From positions 65,236 through 129,235 of the IMG/VR virus record IMGVR_UViG_3300029787_000003: a stretch of DNA of 64,000 bases; one strand, written 5' to 3'. The notes below the pieces were generated by a model. The model worked only from the letters and a program-made list of their open reading frames with translations. It was not told where the DNA came from and did no database searches. Within the stretch, counting starts at the first letter, position 1; every line of letters starts with the position of its first letter. This stretch comes from a virus. Shown here piece by piece: positions 39,301 to 47,878 of the stretch. The position numbers were made by a program, and so were the translations under genes.

Positions 39301-42300
39301 GAAGAGTTAATATACAAACCAAATTCAACATTTGTTGGTGTTGGATCTACCCCAGTACAATACGTAGATGGTGGAGGTGGTATTAATTCATTAACAAGTC
39401 CTGTGTTTGTTATTAGAGATGGTAGTGATTCATTCCAGATAGCAACTACTAAGACATTAGCACTTGCTGGTACTGCTGTTACATTTGTTGGTGTTGGTAC
39501 AGGAAATGCACATGAATTCCATATGGCTGTTGCTAATACAAAAGCAGTCATTACTATTGATAATTTAATACAATCTCCATTAGCATATAATCCAATTGCA
39601 TTCAGTCTCCAAAATAATACTGAAAATATTGATGGTGCTGGTACATTAGGTATAGGTACTACTGCAACAACTTTCTCAGTTAGTGGTATCTCATCTCTTG
39701 GCCCTGATGATATTGTAAGGGTTGGTGATGAGTTTATGAAGATTGTTAATCTTGGAATAGGTACTGATACAGATGGCCCTATTGTTGGAGTTGGAACAAC
39801 ATCTCTTCTTCAAGTTGAAAGATCATTTGTTGGTTCAACACCTTCTGCTCATGCAAATAATGCAACTGTTCAACTTTATAGAGGTTCATACAATATTGTT
39901 GGTAAAGAAATACACTTTACTGAGTCACCTAAAGGAAACCCTCAGGTAGAGAAAAATGCAAATAATTTAGATTTCCCAACATCATCCTTTACTGGACGTG
40001 CATTCTTAAGGAATGATTATAGTACTAACCAAATATATGATGATATAACTGACCAATTTACTGGACTCGATACTCAATTTACATTAAAAGTTGGTGGTGC
40101 AAATACCGTTGGTCTAGGAAGTACTGGTGGTAGTGGATTATTGACTATTAGTAATATTTTCCAAAAACCATCTGCTGCTAATAATCCAGATAATAATTTT
40201 GAAATTTCAGAAGATACTTCTGCTGGAATTAGTAGTATTGTATTCACAGGTATAACATCTGCTACAGGAGATGTCTTTATTGATCCTCAAGATATAAATC
40301 AAAACCAACTACCACGAGGTGGTATGTTAGTTTCTCTTGGTTCTACACCAGGACTAGGATATGCTGTTCCAGTACCAGCAAAAGCATATGTTGAAACTGA
40401 TGCTGCAGGTAGTATTACTAGTATTGTTGGATTCCCAACTGTTGCATCAGTTAAAAATCCAATTGCAGCTGCAGATTATGATAATGTTACTGGTGAATTA
40501 GAGATTACTACAACTTATCCTACTTACTTTGAATCTGGTATTATCAGACAAGTTAAATTGGTTGGTTTAGGATTTACTTGTGCTGATGATTATGATGTTA
40601 CTGATGCAACTTATGATGCAGGTAATGGTAATTTAACATTAATCATTGGTGCTAATGCTTTAGGAGTTGGGCAGAGTGTTGGTATTGCAACTGATTCATT
40701 AACATTCACATGCTCACAAGATAACTATTCTTCTTACCATTCATATCCTCGTCATGGTACAGATCCTATTGCAGGAATAGCTACACCTATTATTGAAAGA
40801 ACTACTCAGTCAATAACCATTAATGTTGGTGTTGGTACAGATTCTCTACACAGATTTGTAGGTGTAGGAACTGGTGCAGTATTAGTTAGAAGTGGATTCT
40901 CAGGTATAACAACTTCTACTTATCCTAAGTATCCTGTAGGTTTAACAAGTTATAGTGAAGACTATACAATCTTTAATGTTGATGAAAGAGATTATACTCA
41001 TCAATTTGTAGGTACTGCAACTAGTGCTCTTTATTCAGGTGGTGATTATAAGCATACATTTGTTTCTGCTACTACTAATGCAATAAACGGTAGTTTAACT
41101 CCAAATGGTGGAGATTATGATGCTAATACAGGAGTTCTAACTCTTACATTCGCTGGTGCACACAGTATTTCTGGTGGTGGAAATGTAACTATTGCTAATG
41201 CTTCATTAAGTTTTAAATGTTCTAGAGATAACTTCCAGACAGAGCACAAATATCCTCGTGCTACTGACCCTGCATTTGGACAAACATTAACTGCAACAGT
41301 ACCAAATGCAACAACTATTGAAGTTCCTGTAGGTACTTCTCCTGCTCGTGAGAGGGACGTAACTGACGCAACGTATATTCCAAGCACTGGACAGGTAGAA
41401 TTGACTATAGGGTCAGGCCATGGGTACTCTGCTGCAACTCCACTAACAGCAACTAATGCAGTTTATACACAATCAACTGGAAGACTAGTAATCACAAGTA
41501 ATGGTCATGGTCTTGTTACTGGAATGAGAGTACAAATAAAAGATCATTCTCTAACATATACTTGCACAAAAGATGGTAATGCTACAGAACATTCATATCC
41601 TAGACCAAATGATCCTGCTCATCATAAGTGGTTAGCAGTTCATGCTTATACTGTAAACACATTTACTGTATATGTTGGTGCTGCAGCTGCTGAAGATCAA
41701 TATGCACATACATTTGTATCTGCAACATCTGATGGTATTTTGAAGATGATAGGTGAGACTGTTGGACTTAAGACAGAATCATTAGACTGGAGATGCTCAC
41801 AAGATAACTATGCAACTATTCATCCTTATCCACGTCTTGGAGATCCTGCAGGAGATGGATCAGTTATTGGTGTAACATCAGTAACTACAAGCACAATTAC
41901 ATTAGATGTTGGTAAATTACCAAGATATAGATTTACTACTAAGGTTGGTGTTAACTCTATACCTCACCGTTATCTTGGTAGAGGTTATACACTACCATGG
42001 TATGGTGATGCAACATATGGTTCTGCATATGCTGGTAATATTTCTATAGGAATTACTGATTCACCTTATGAGCATAAGTTTGTAAGTGCTGCAAGTAGTG
42101 CTATAGAAATTGGTGGTGATTATGCACACTCATTTGTTTCTGGTTCTAGTGATCTTGCAAATGCAATATTCAGTGGTGGTGATTATAAACATATCTTTGT
42201 TAGAGGTGCTACTGATTCTATTACTAAGGTTACTGGTGGTGGTAAATTAACACCTATCGGAGCAGCATATACAGGATCTACTGGTGTATTACAAATGACC

Positions 42301-45300
42301 TTTGCATCTGCTCATGGAATTACTGGTGGCCAGCAAATATCATTTGATAATGGTGCATTAACCTTTACTTGTGATAGAGATAATAATAATACAGAACATG
42401 CATATCCTCGTTCATCAGATCCTATTGCTGGAGTTAATACTGCGGTTACTGTTCCTACTGCAACTACAGTTGAATTAAACGTAGGTTCATCACCTAATGT
42501 AACTACTACTATTGCTAGTCCATATGCAGAGTATAGTCCTCAAACAGGTATCGTTACATTCTTTGTATCATCTCATAATTTCAGTGCACCAACTACTCAC
42601 ACAATTGCTGATGCTGGATATAATCCTACAACTGGATACTTAGATATCACAGTTACAGGCCATGGTTGGCAGACTGGAGAATATGTTAAGATTGCTGAAA
42701 ATTCTCTAAGATTTACATGTGCTCTCGATAATCATGCAACAGATCATTACTATCCAAGATTTGATTCTGCAGATAAGGATGAAACTGGAAGTCAGTGGTT
42801 ACCAATTGAGCAAGTAGGTGTTAACACATTTGCTGTTTATGTTGGACTTGCGGGAGATATAAATGCAGGTATTCATACATTTGTATCAGCATCTCAACCA
42901 ATTACTAAATCAGTTGATGAAGTTGGAATTAAGACTGATTCACTAGCATTTACATGTGGTAGAGATAATAATCAATCTATTCACACATATCCAAGATTAG
43001 GAAAAGATCCTCTTAATAAGACATATAGTAAAGTTGTTGGTATTGCTACAACTGGAGCTACTTCATTCAGTGTCTTTGTTGGAGTAACAACAAATTCAAC
43101 TCTTGATGTTCTTGATTCTTCTTATGAAGGTGGAAGTGGAATATTAAAGGTTGTAGTTGGTGATGCAGGTATGACTGCTGTTGCTGCTAATAACAATAAA
43201 ATAGGAATTAAGACAGAATCTCTTGTATTCACTTGTGGTAAGGATAACTTTAGAACATTACATCCATATCCACGTTCTTCAGACCCAGTGGTTGGTATAT
43301 GTACAGATGCGTTCAATAATGATCCAACATCATTTGAAGCATTTGTTGGATCTAGTGTTGGTACTGGTGGTGTAGTAAATGCAGAAATAGTAGACTACAA
43401 CAAACATAGATTTATAACTGCTGGTGTAGGTTCAATTACTGCAAACGCAGGTGGCCCATTTACCGCAACTACTGGTACTGAATATGATCCTAAGAGTGGA
43501 ATCTTGACTGTAACAACTACAGCAAGTCATAGTTTCACTCAATCAGGAATCAATACTGCTGCTAGTGGTACAACTTATAACCCAACTACGGGTGTTGTTG
43601 AGATTACTACTGCTAGTGCTCACGGATGGTCAAATGGAAACTTAGTTAAGATTGAAGAGAACTCCTTGATCTTTACATGTGCTTATGATAATAATCAAAC
43701 TGAGCATCCTTATCCTAGAGTAGGTGATCCAATTCACAATAAGTGGATTCCAATTTCTAATGTATCTGGAACTACTTTCCAAATTCAGACACTTAAGAGA
43801 GCACCATCTACAAATACATCAGCACATACATTCGTATCTGCAGCTGCAAGTGGTATTCAAAAAGCAAATAATACTGTTGGATTTGTAACTGGTGGTTTAA
43901 CATTCACATGTGCTAAAAATAATTTCCTTGATCTTCATCCTTATCCTAGACCTAAGAAAGATCCTGTACATAATAAAATTGTTGGTGTTGAGCAAGTATT
44001 TGCTGCAAACAAATTTACAGTTAATGTAGGTAAATCACCATATGGAACTGGTGCAAGATTAGACATTAGTGTTGGTGCTGCTGGTACAAATTATATCAAT
44101 CCTAGTTTGGTTATTCCAGAACCTGCATATGATGATCTTGGAGTTATTGGTGTATCCAGATTAGGTGATGGCCCAACTACAGATACTGGAACAGGTCTAT
44201 TACTTAATATTGGTATGGGTCAACGTCCACGTGGAGATGAGCATAGATTTGTAAGTGCTGGTATTAATTCAGTGACCAGAAGTATTGGTGGAACTCTAAC
44301 TGTTAATGATGCAGGATATATTCCATCAACAGGTATTCTTGAATTATCATTTACTACTAATCATGGTTTATCACTTGCTAATACTATTACAATTGCTGAT
44401 GATTCATTAACCTTCACATGTGGTAGAGATAACTTTAGCAGTGAACATGACTATCCACGTTCAACTGATCCAGTTTCAGGACAGAGTATCGCTATTCGGG
44501 AAATTGTGGATACTGATACAATTAAAGTATTTGTTGGAGTAACAACATTTAGCGATTTATCTTATGGTGAAGTAACTGAGTTTAGAATTACTAGAAATGG
44601 TTATGGATTCAGAAGAGGTGATAAGTTTACACCTGTTGGTTTAGTTACAGATTCTAATTTACAGGAAATAATAACTCCTGCAATATTTGATGCAGTTGAT
44701 GTTAGAAGTGATGAGTTTTCAGCATGGCAATTTGGACAATTTGACTATATTGATAGTATTAAGAATCAGCAAGATGGATCTAAAACAAGATTTGAATTAA
44801 AATATGATGGTGGATTATTAGCATTTGAATCTGAAGATACACCAGCATTCCCTGAGATGAATCTTTCAAATGCATTGTTAATTATAGTCAATGGTGCAAT
44901 CCAAGAGCCAGGAGTTGCTTATGAATTTGATGGAGGAACTTCATTTATATTCAATGAAGCACCTAGAGCAACTGACGATGTAACTATATTCTTCTATCGT
45001 GGTACTGATGGTGAAGATACTGTTTTAATCAGTGATATTAAAGAAACAGTAAAACCTGGTGATCTTATTGAACTATTAAAGATACAAACTGATAAGGAAG
45101 ATCAAACAAATAGAACAATTGAAGCAATTGTTGATTCTGATAGAATAGAAACCAGTTTCTATACTGGGCCAGGAATTACTAGTGAAAGAAAGCAGTTTAG
45201 TTGGACTAGACAAAAAACTGATAAAATTATTGGTGGTAGAGTTATTTCTAAAGCAAGAAGTATAACAGAACCTTTAATCTTCCCAACAGCGAAGATTATT

Positions 45301-46245
45301 AGAGATCTATCTTCTTCAGAATCTGCTCAAATATTTGTTGATGATGCATCAATCTTTAATTATGAGGGAGATCTTCCTACCAAACCTATTGGTGGATTTA
45401 TCGTAGATAATTCTATCTCAGAACCTCGTGCTGCATCTCTAACTGCTACAATTAATGGTTCTGGTCAATTATCAGGATTTACTATTGTGGATGGTGGTCT
45501 TGGATATGTTGGTGCTTCAACCAACCTTTCAGTCGGAATCCCAACGAGTGGTATTGGAGTTGGTATAGGAACTACTGCTACTGCAACTGCGACTATAACA
45601 AATGGTGCTATTACAGGAACTACAATTACAAATTCTGGATTTGGATATACTTCTAGTAATGTACCTAAAGTTATAGCACCACTACCACTATATAAATCTG
45701 AATTAGTAAGTAATATTACTTCTGTTCAGGCTGTTTCTGGATCTATTACTGGAATTGGTACAACTACCAAAGCAGGATCATCAACTGGTTTAGCATTGAT
45801 GTTTAATATCCGTGCTGCTACTGGGCTTTCCAACTTAGCAGATGGTCGTCCAATTAATATTTTCAATACACAAATTGGAACAGGTGTAACTTCAGTATAT
45901 GATTCAGATAGTGAAGTAATTGGTATAGGAACGGAATTCCTAGACAATGTTTACAACATTAGTGGTAATCATGGAGGATACAGTGGTACAGAAACAATTA
46001 TAATATGTAACATTAAATCTGATACTGTACATACTGGACTTAATACTACAGGATCATGGGAGAATAATCCAGCAGGAAACTTCTCAATGGGTAGATTAAG
46101 TGGAACCATTGCTAGAAATGGTGCTAATCCAATAGCAATCGGAGTTAGTGGTTTAACCATCAATTCTGGTTTAACTACCTTCCCAACAATTCAGAGAAGG
46201 TTAGAAGGTTTTAGAGATAGTGGGGCTGTCGATCCAACATCTTAA
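30340..46245 (+). CDS. 7: Giant gp7-like baseplate wedge protein, 5301 aa
   Basis: One uninterrupted frame of 15.9 kb. Residues about 140-290 (LFLQEFYKKLKYSL, FIKEARALYNAKGTDESFRILFNALYNETPKVVN) resemble the C-terminal part of T4 gp7 (FFESRSYDFYSTKGIEASYKFLFKVLYNEEVEIE), and the gene occupies the gp7 slot between gp6 and gp8. T4 gp7 has 1032 residues; the remaining roughly 5000 here are beta repeats: H-x-(F/L)-x3-GD-x-V modules, G-x-GY-x3-P-x-V modules, and an 11-copy Cys/His array at residues about 3410-4750. Such extensions probably form peripheral baseplate or receptor-contact structures. Part of the late operon from 27969. Confidence 0.85.
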   Translation: MIQTGFEPKVKVQQIIENQLPEYVLSESPRAVDFLKQYYISQEYQGGNIDISDNLDQYLKLDNLTPDVVIGSTTLSTGITTSSDTIPVSSTKGFPSEWGLLKINDEIITYTGVTTNSFTGAKRGFSGITSYHQELNQEDLTFSTSSTADHLSGTYVQNLSSLFLQEFYKKLKYSLTPGLENVDFDPNLNAGTFIKEARALYNAKGTDESFRILFNALYNETPKVVNLEEYLLKPSAANYVRREVVIAEALSGDVTKLAGQTLFKTSDVNTSASISEVEGFSRVGVALTTIQNYYKLSLFIGFDDSDSTIQGDFDITQATRCLDNVSIGSSVLSVDSTVGFGQTGTIISLGNTSIDYTSKSVNQFFGCTGIGVSIKKSDEIRSNNTYYGYEDGDSTKKVELRLTGVLSDFEQISTNLNINEGETISVKNVGDFIQNPATNATFKQVFANSWIYNTSCRYFLEGQSFNSASTFTTKSKIDKSSLKKGDIVEVVRNRSNNVVAFNNGNLESSILQITGDDTVQLSDALSVEGAIDLRRKLNYAKSTAVPLEVDNIITDTSNLYIKDETEAYYAANSLPSGRTGVTTDFLNVITTDVKSATASGLDSLVPNTLDQYSVVSFPSAVPFFTGDEIYYKPSGTHYVGLETGRYYCEIVSSDKKKIRVYGSRASIESATYIPLKSVAGDHKFILNSQRSEEIAAQKTLKKFPLTSSSNRADQTLTEPGATGMLINGVEITNYKSEDKVYYGPLKSATVVTSGNNYDVVRPPNIHISSGVGTDALVQPVVQGSVTKVFIDPQGFDITEVQSIDVLGGNGTAVLEPIIIRKSREIEFDGRQTVFAGGVDETANTITFLTSHNLQNAQEVIYKSNGNEGIGVGVGTATLVNNGSYFVEVINNRAIKLYESALSAINKTNVVGLGVSNTAGTHKFSTLPNQKSVGAIEVIDGGTLTNRKLYVKPTGISTQYNKVIFENHGFSNGDIVEYTTAAGAGTSTPETITGLTTTTGITTTANYYQVLKLNDHSFRLANAGIAGTDPINFDRGNFVKFDYSGQGFQVFKYPDISVSLKYTPVGFGTATQVVEEMILTPTVRGSIIDAYLYETGTGYGSTIINFEKKPTVSIQNGRNASLKPNVINGRVVSVDINYGGVDYYSTPDLNLVDETNAGSGAKLRPIITNNRITGVQVVSAGIGYSTASTKLTVVAAGDGANVNVNVRPLTIDMVQKYEENELFVESNDKLKYTVVGYGETYRTSFGEVGIGITVASKIIGWAYDGNPIYGSFGYSNPQDANSFATRIISGYTLDASAVEDRPLTSVFSEGFFVEDHKFDDSGDLDINNGRFAKTPEFPNGIYAYYATIKDSSNQNKPDFPYFVGNSFRSVPVDQVLSQDYDYATNNLLRNTFPYRVAEKDIDNDFIIETNEISNQKAIIESVTSGTIDELNIVTSGENYSMNEKLIFDETDSGGEGLSSKISSLKGKTIVDIQTAVTSFDNTILTWNPENVQVNILPQHSLVSRDDVVISGLSTVLTQVNGRYQIGIVTASTQLIAAVPTVGSLPSASELYVTSVPESLGVGNSITVGSETMQVLEIFPNEKIIKANRGISGVSHNVGSPVSIISDSFTIPKVVPYFESKLNNIAYFNPIHQVGFGVTSGISHSSSFGFGSTTITRNIPTQTIFLPNHKFNNNDSVTISVPGGAAQISIANSSGTVSYNLPQEVFVTDRGKNYIGIRTGVGIGFSDVFFTGGGTDRDNYYITTKFEQVLAKTQKIISTVSISTAFNHNLSIGDEIDLTVRSSLAVGIGTSTGIKLKRNEVTGHLLVNPINFINTGINSITNEITLNEHGLKTGDKVFYDANTIATGLSTGSYFVFKVDEDIIKLCATSKDAYSNPPTVVDMIDTGGTSQYLSLINPSLFIVGNSDVVFDVVDPSLEGYDFKFYYDDQFKNEFVSTGFTGATEFTITGVGTVGLGTVATRTLNYDNMLPSKLYYNIEKSGFISTADTQVKNHSFINFADSLYNGKYDVVSTASTTFDILLRQVPERLSYTSSEASTLEYNTTSLTATGGVHKVGIDFSGFGYKRLPNFIGIGTLATGSGAYVIPASKSVGNANQVRIINEGFEYSSDKTLKPNAYISPLIIIENSNTIGVVTVTSGGDNYLDEPNVHIVHPDTRQRIQSGLLRAELTGPSIGYVDVVVAPTGLPEKAVELFTVNNTNGIGIQTVASNNTGIFTCYITTPSAGYSPAPFTVGDEVFIENMVKVGTAGTGFNSVEMGYRFPKVIAYATGTLDAVTVDASEYTTNCGTAVVDQGSLAVIINKYNYPTFSSYQFPSQFIIGEQLVSNQIVRDLYITSTETDAKNPDFIKVAGTYELSPNEIIVGKESGTVANIVSITENQGKFAVDYAVKKDIGWSDDVGKLNLDNQVLPDNDYYQNLSYTVKSSQEYSTLRSPVNGLLHTAGLKNFADTGISSTTALVAVGSTSQSLSILDLTGDERVDTLYNWTTAFDLEYNTTFGSNITRTGKASKFVEIENKRLSSYLLAKSNQVLLIDDINSQFSNLDGDPSEFLNLFKIDASSVNEFESLFVRVTDIGQGDVQIADLVLLSNYGTESVLLQKQKLDDETSIGSFAVFEDALGDTYLRFTPLPDAYNTDYDLKIVRTQFNQQAGVGTFAVGFVNLSGSVGVATTVSSGITTTRIIGLSSEKYHSLHLQNHLLNETTNEQNYVELYVSHDGEHTYTSEYFVDTHSDVGMYSDQFMGEFTVGFSTDSGYGNELIVEYHNPSTDIIQLKSKIVGFGSTAVGVGTYRFLAPGQPAGSEQTALYQSDYSIGTGTTTVFSIINTDFNAVKSVVEVSAGSTRALHQVYTMHDGGDVYTQPSPFISVGSTSISDSLSGLGSFNGKYNGNQLQLEFIPDSAYASTEIQVASLSLCMYGPLDTLNEPLTEELEFGSGREMIKLFFYNAINGDRINRKNFTLTSGLTPVFAKSFDPATPEIFNPATGTFNIDNHFFRTGEELIYKPNSTFVGVGSTPVQYVDGGGGINSLTSPVFVIRDGSDSFQIATTKTLALAGTAVTFVGVGTGNAHEFHMAVANTKAVITIDNLIQSPLAYNPIAFSLQNNTENIDGAGTLGIGTTATTFSVSGISSLGPDDIVRVGDEFMKIVNLGIGTDTDGPIVGVGTTSLLQVERSFVGSTPSAHANNATVQLYRGSYNIVGKEIHFTESPKGNPQVEKNANNLDFPTSSFTGRAFLRNDYSTNQIYDDITDQFTGLDTQFTLKVGGANTVGLGSTGGSGLLTISNIFQKPSAANNPDNNFEISEDTSAGISSIVFTGITSATGDVFIDPQDINQNQLPRGGMLVSLGSTPGLGYAVPVPAKAYVETDAAGSITSIVGFPTVASVKNPIAAADYDNVTGELEITTTYPTYFESGIIRQVKLVGLGFTCADDYDVTDATYDAGNGNLTLIIGANALGVGQSVGIATDSLTFTCSQDNYSSYHSYPRHGTDPIAGIATPIIERTTQSITINVGVGTDSLHRFVGVGTGAVLVRSGFSGITTSTYPKYPVGLTSYSEDYTIFNVDERDYTHQFVGTATSALYSGGDYKHTFVSATTNAINGSLTPNGGDYDANTGVLTLTFAGAHSISGGGNVTIANASLSFKCSRDNFQTEHKYPRATDPAFGQTLTATVPNATTIEVPVGTSPARERDVTDATYIPSTGQVELTIGSGHGYSAATPLTATNAVYTQSTGRLVITSNGHGLVTGMRVQIKDHSLTYTCTKDGNATEHSYPRPNDPAHHKWLAVHAYTVNTFTVYVGAAAAEDQYAHTFVSATSDGILKMIGETVGLKTESLDWRCSQDNYATIHPYPRLGDPAGDGSVIGVTSVTTSTITLDVGKLPRYRFTTKVGVNSIPHRYLGRGYTLPWYGDATYGSAYAGNISIGITDSPYEHKFVSAASSAIEIGGDYAHSFVSGSSDLANAIFSGGDYKHIFVRGATDSITKVTGGGKLTPIGAAYTGSTGVLQMTFASAHGITGGQQISFDNGALTFTCDRDNNNTEHAYPRSSDPIAGVNTAVTVPTATTVELNVGSSPNVTTTIASPYAEYSPQTGIVTFFVSSHNFSAPTTHTIADAGYNPTTGYLDITVTGHGWQTGEYVKIAENSLRFTCALDNHATDHYYPRFDSADKDETGSQWLPIEQVGVNTFAVYVGLAGDINAGIHTFVSASQPITKSVDEVGIKTDSLAFTCGRDNNQSIHTYPRLGKDPLNKTYSKVVGIATTGATSFSVFVGVTTNSTLDVLDSSYEGGSGILKVVVGDAGMTAVAANNNKIGIKTESLVFTCGKDNFRTLHPYPRSSDPVVGICTDAFNNDPTSFEAFVGSSVGTGGVVNAEIVDYNKHRFITAGVGSITANAGGPFTATTGTEYDPKSGILTVTTTASHSFTQSGINTAASGTTYNPTTGVVEITTASAHGWSNGNLVKIEENSLIFTCAYDNNQTEHPYPRVGDPIHNKWIPISNVSGTTFQIQTLKRAPSTNTSAHTFVSAAASGIQKANNTVGFVTGGLTFTCAKNNFLDLHPYPRPKKDPVHNKIVGVEQVFAANKFTVNVGKSPYGTGARLDISVGAAGTNYINPSLVIPEPAYDDLGVIGVSRLGDGPTTDTGTGLLLNIGMGQRPRGDEHRFVSAGINSVTRSIGGTLTVNDAGYIPSTGILELSFTTNHGLSLANTITIADDSLTFTCGRDNFSSEHDYPRSTDPVSGQSIAIREIVDTDTIKVFVGVTTFSDLSYGEVTEFRITRNGYGFRRGDKFTPVGLVTDSNLQEIITPAIFDAVDVRSDEFSAWQFGQFDYIDSIKNQQDGSKTRFELKYDGGLLAFESEDTPAFPEMNLSNALLIIVNGAIQEPGVAYEFDGGTSFIFNEAPRATDDVTIFFYRGTDGEDTVLISDIKETVKPGDLIELLKIQTDKEDQTNRTIEAIVDSDRIETSFYTGPGITSERKQFSWTRQKTDKIIGGRVISKARSITEPLIFPTAKIIRDLSSSESAQIFVDDASIFNYEGDLPTKPIGGFIVDNSISEPRAASLTATINGSGQLSGFTIVDGGLGYVGASTNLSVGIPTSGIGVGIGTTATATATITNGAITGTTITNSGFGYTSSNVPKVIAPLPLYKSELVSNITSVQAVSGSITGIGTTTKAGSSTGLALMFNIRAATGLSNLADGRPINIFNTQIGTGVTSVYDSDSEVIGIGTEFLDNVYNISGNHGGYSGTETIIICNIKSDTVHTGLNTTGSWENNPAGNFSMGRLSGTIARNGANPIAIGVSGLTINSGLTTFPTIQRRLEGFRDSGAVDPTS
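40560..44560 (+). repeat. 11-copy Cys/His YPR repeat array inside the gp7-like protein
   Basis: Eleven copies of F-x-C-x2-(D/N)-(N/G)-x4-H-x-YPR, usually followed by DP. Cys codons lie near 40711, 41218, 41562, 41793, 42369, 42718, 42954, 43233, 43678, 43909 and 44419. Three subtypes can be told apart: A (TEH or SEH, DPxxG), B (V-x-I-x2-x-SL, DPxHxKW or similar) and C ((V/I)G-x2-T-(E/D)-SL, IH/LH). The order is C A B C A B C C B C A. F(V/I)SA segments join many of the units. Confidence 0.85.
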
Positions 46246-46253
46246 TAAACTCT

Positions 46254-46261
46254 TATAAATA
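46254..46261 (+). promoter_or_regulatory. T4-type late promoter TATAAATA
   Basis: Exact octamer in the 40-bp gap before gp8. Confidence 0.75.
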
Positions 46262-46285
46262 TCTATTATAAAAAACAAAATTAAT

Positions 46286-47872
46286 ATGTCTGCCGTCGTA
46301 ACAGATCAATTTAGAATATTTAATGCAAATAATTTTGTAGACTCTGTACTTGATACTAATAATTCCTATTATGTATTTTTAGGGTTGAGCAATCCCGCTA
46401 CTCCAAATCCTGGATTTGGTAGAACTAGCACTTGGGATAGTTCTGCACCGTTATTACCAACGGATAATCTATCGTACGAAGCACAATATAGAAGCACTTC
46501 ACTATTTGGTCAAAAAATAAATGCTAATAATATAAGAAGAGTTATACGAAAAGTCCAATGGACTAGAAATACTTCGTATGATATGTACAGACAAGATTAC
46601 AGTATTAGTAATCCTGCTCCCATATCAAAAACTCCTAGATTATATGATGCAAATTACTATGTTGTTAACAGTGATTATAATGTTTATGTCTGCTTAAGTA
46701 ATGGTTCTTATGGTACACCAGGCTCTACGACGGCAGCTGGAGGTAAATCAAAAGATGAACCAACATTTACAGATTTAGAACCATCTGCTGCTGGAACAAG
46801 TGGTGATGGATATGTTTGGAAATTCTTATTCTCAATATCACCTAGTGATATTATAAAATTTGATTCTACAGAGTATATTGTAGTTCCTAACGATTGGTCT
46901 ACTTCCACTAACTCTCAGATTCAGAATGTTAGAGAAGCGGCTGATTCTGATATTAATTTTAACCAGATTAAACAAGTATACATTGAAAATCCAGGTTCTG
47001 GATATAATAATGGTACATTTTCAGTAGATATTCTTGGTGATGGTACTGGTGCAAAAGCATCTGTACAAACTGTTGGTGGTATTATTCAATCAGTAACTGT
47101 AACTGCAGGTGGAAGTGGATACACTTATGGTATTGTTGACTTAGGGTTACTTCAACCAACTGGTACTTCTCCAAGTACTCTTGCTAAGTTAATACCAATT
47201 ATACCTCCTTCCAGAGGACATGGGTATGATGTTTATAAAGAATTAGGTGCAGATAGAGTCCTAATTTATGCAAGATTTGATGATTCTACAAGAGATTTCC
47301 CAACAGATACAACATTCTCTCAAGTAGGAATTATAAAGAATCCTTCTACATATTCATCTAAAAATACAGTTTTTAGTGGTAGTCAATACTCATCTTTAGG
47401 TGCAATTAAGTTTGGTGATTCCTTTAATGGTAGTTCTATTTCTATTGGTAGTTCCATAACACAAACACTTACAGGTGGTGGTGTTGCTCGTGGATATGTT
47501 GCTTCTTTTGATAAGCAAACTAATGTTTTAAAATATTATCAAGACAGATCTTTATACTATGGAAATAGTGTTGATAATACTGATTATGTTGGTGTTAGTA
47601 CAGAGTCAAAAGTTTTAGCATTTGAAGCCACATCAAATAGTATTAGTTTTGCTGCTGGTGGCCCATCCGATACTTCTCCTTCTATTGCATTTACTGGAAA
47701 TACTTATACTGATGGTACTAGAGAAATTGACTTAGGTGTTTATTTCACAAGTGGTCTTGCTGATCCAGAGATAAATAAAACTACTGGAGATGTAATTTAC
47801 ATCGACAATCGTAAGTCGGTTACTAGGGATAGTAGACAAAAAGAAGACATTAAAATCATACTGGAATTTTAA
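46286..47872 (+). CDS. 8: Baseplate wedge protein gp8
   Basis: 528 residues, longer than T4 gp8 (334). DGYVWKFLFSISPSDIIKFD then STEYIVVP matches T4 DGYVWEYLFEIPPDVSIN and NEYIVVP, and the C-terminal GDVIYIDNRKSVTRDSRQKEDIKIILEF matches GEMIYMENRPPI and EEINILF. An inserted Gly-Tyr repeat (GSGYNNGTF, GSGYTYGIV at about residues 237-285) is absent from T4 gp8 and explains part of the extra length. gp8 joins gp7 and gp10 in the wedge. Confidence 0.88.
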   Translation: MSAVVTDQFRIFNANNFVDSVLDTNNSYYVFLGLSNPATPNPGFGRTSTWDSSAPLLPTDNLSYEAQYRSTSLFGQKINANNIRRVIRKVQWTRNTSYDMYRQDYSISNPAPISKTPRLYDANYYVVNSDYNVYVCLSNGSYGTPGSTTAAGGKSKDEPTFTDLEPSAAGTSGDGYVWKFLFSISPSDIIKFDSTEYIVVPNDWSTSTNSQIQNVREAADSDINFNQIKQVYIENPGSGYNNGTFSVDILGDGTGAKASVQTVGGIIQSVTVTAGGSGYTYGIVDLGLLQPTGTSPSTLAKLIPIIPPSRGHGYDVYKELGADRVLIYARFDDSTRDFPTDTTFSQVGIIKNPSTYSSKNTVFSGSQYSSLGAIKFGDSFNGSSISIGSSITQTLTGGGVARGYVASFDKQTNVLKYYQDRSLYYGNSVDNTDYVGVSTESKVLAFEATSNSISFAAGGPSDTSPSIAFTGNTYTDGTREIDLGVYFTSGLADPEINKTTGDVIYIDNRKSVTRDSRQKEDIKIILEF

Positions 47873-47878
47873 AAAATC

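Noticed and set aside
30340-46245. Possibility that the 5301-aa frame is an assembly or frameshift fusion of several genes
   Set aside because: The frame is continuous, repeats are in register throughout, and no internal ribosome-binding site with late promoter stands out; very large proteins in this slot are plausible in this phage group.
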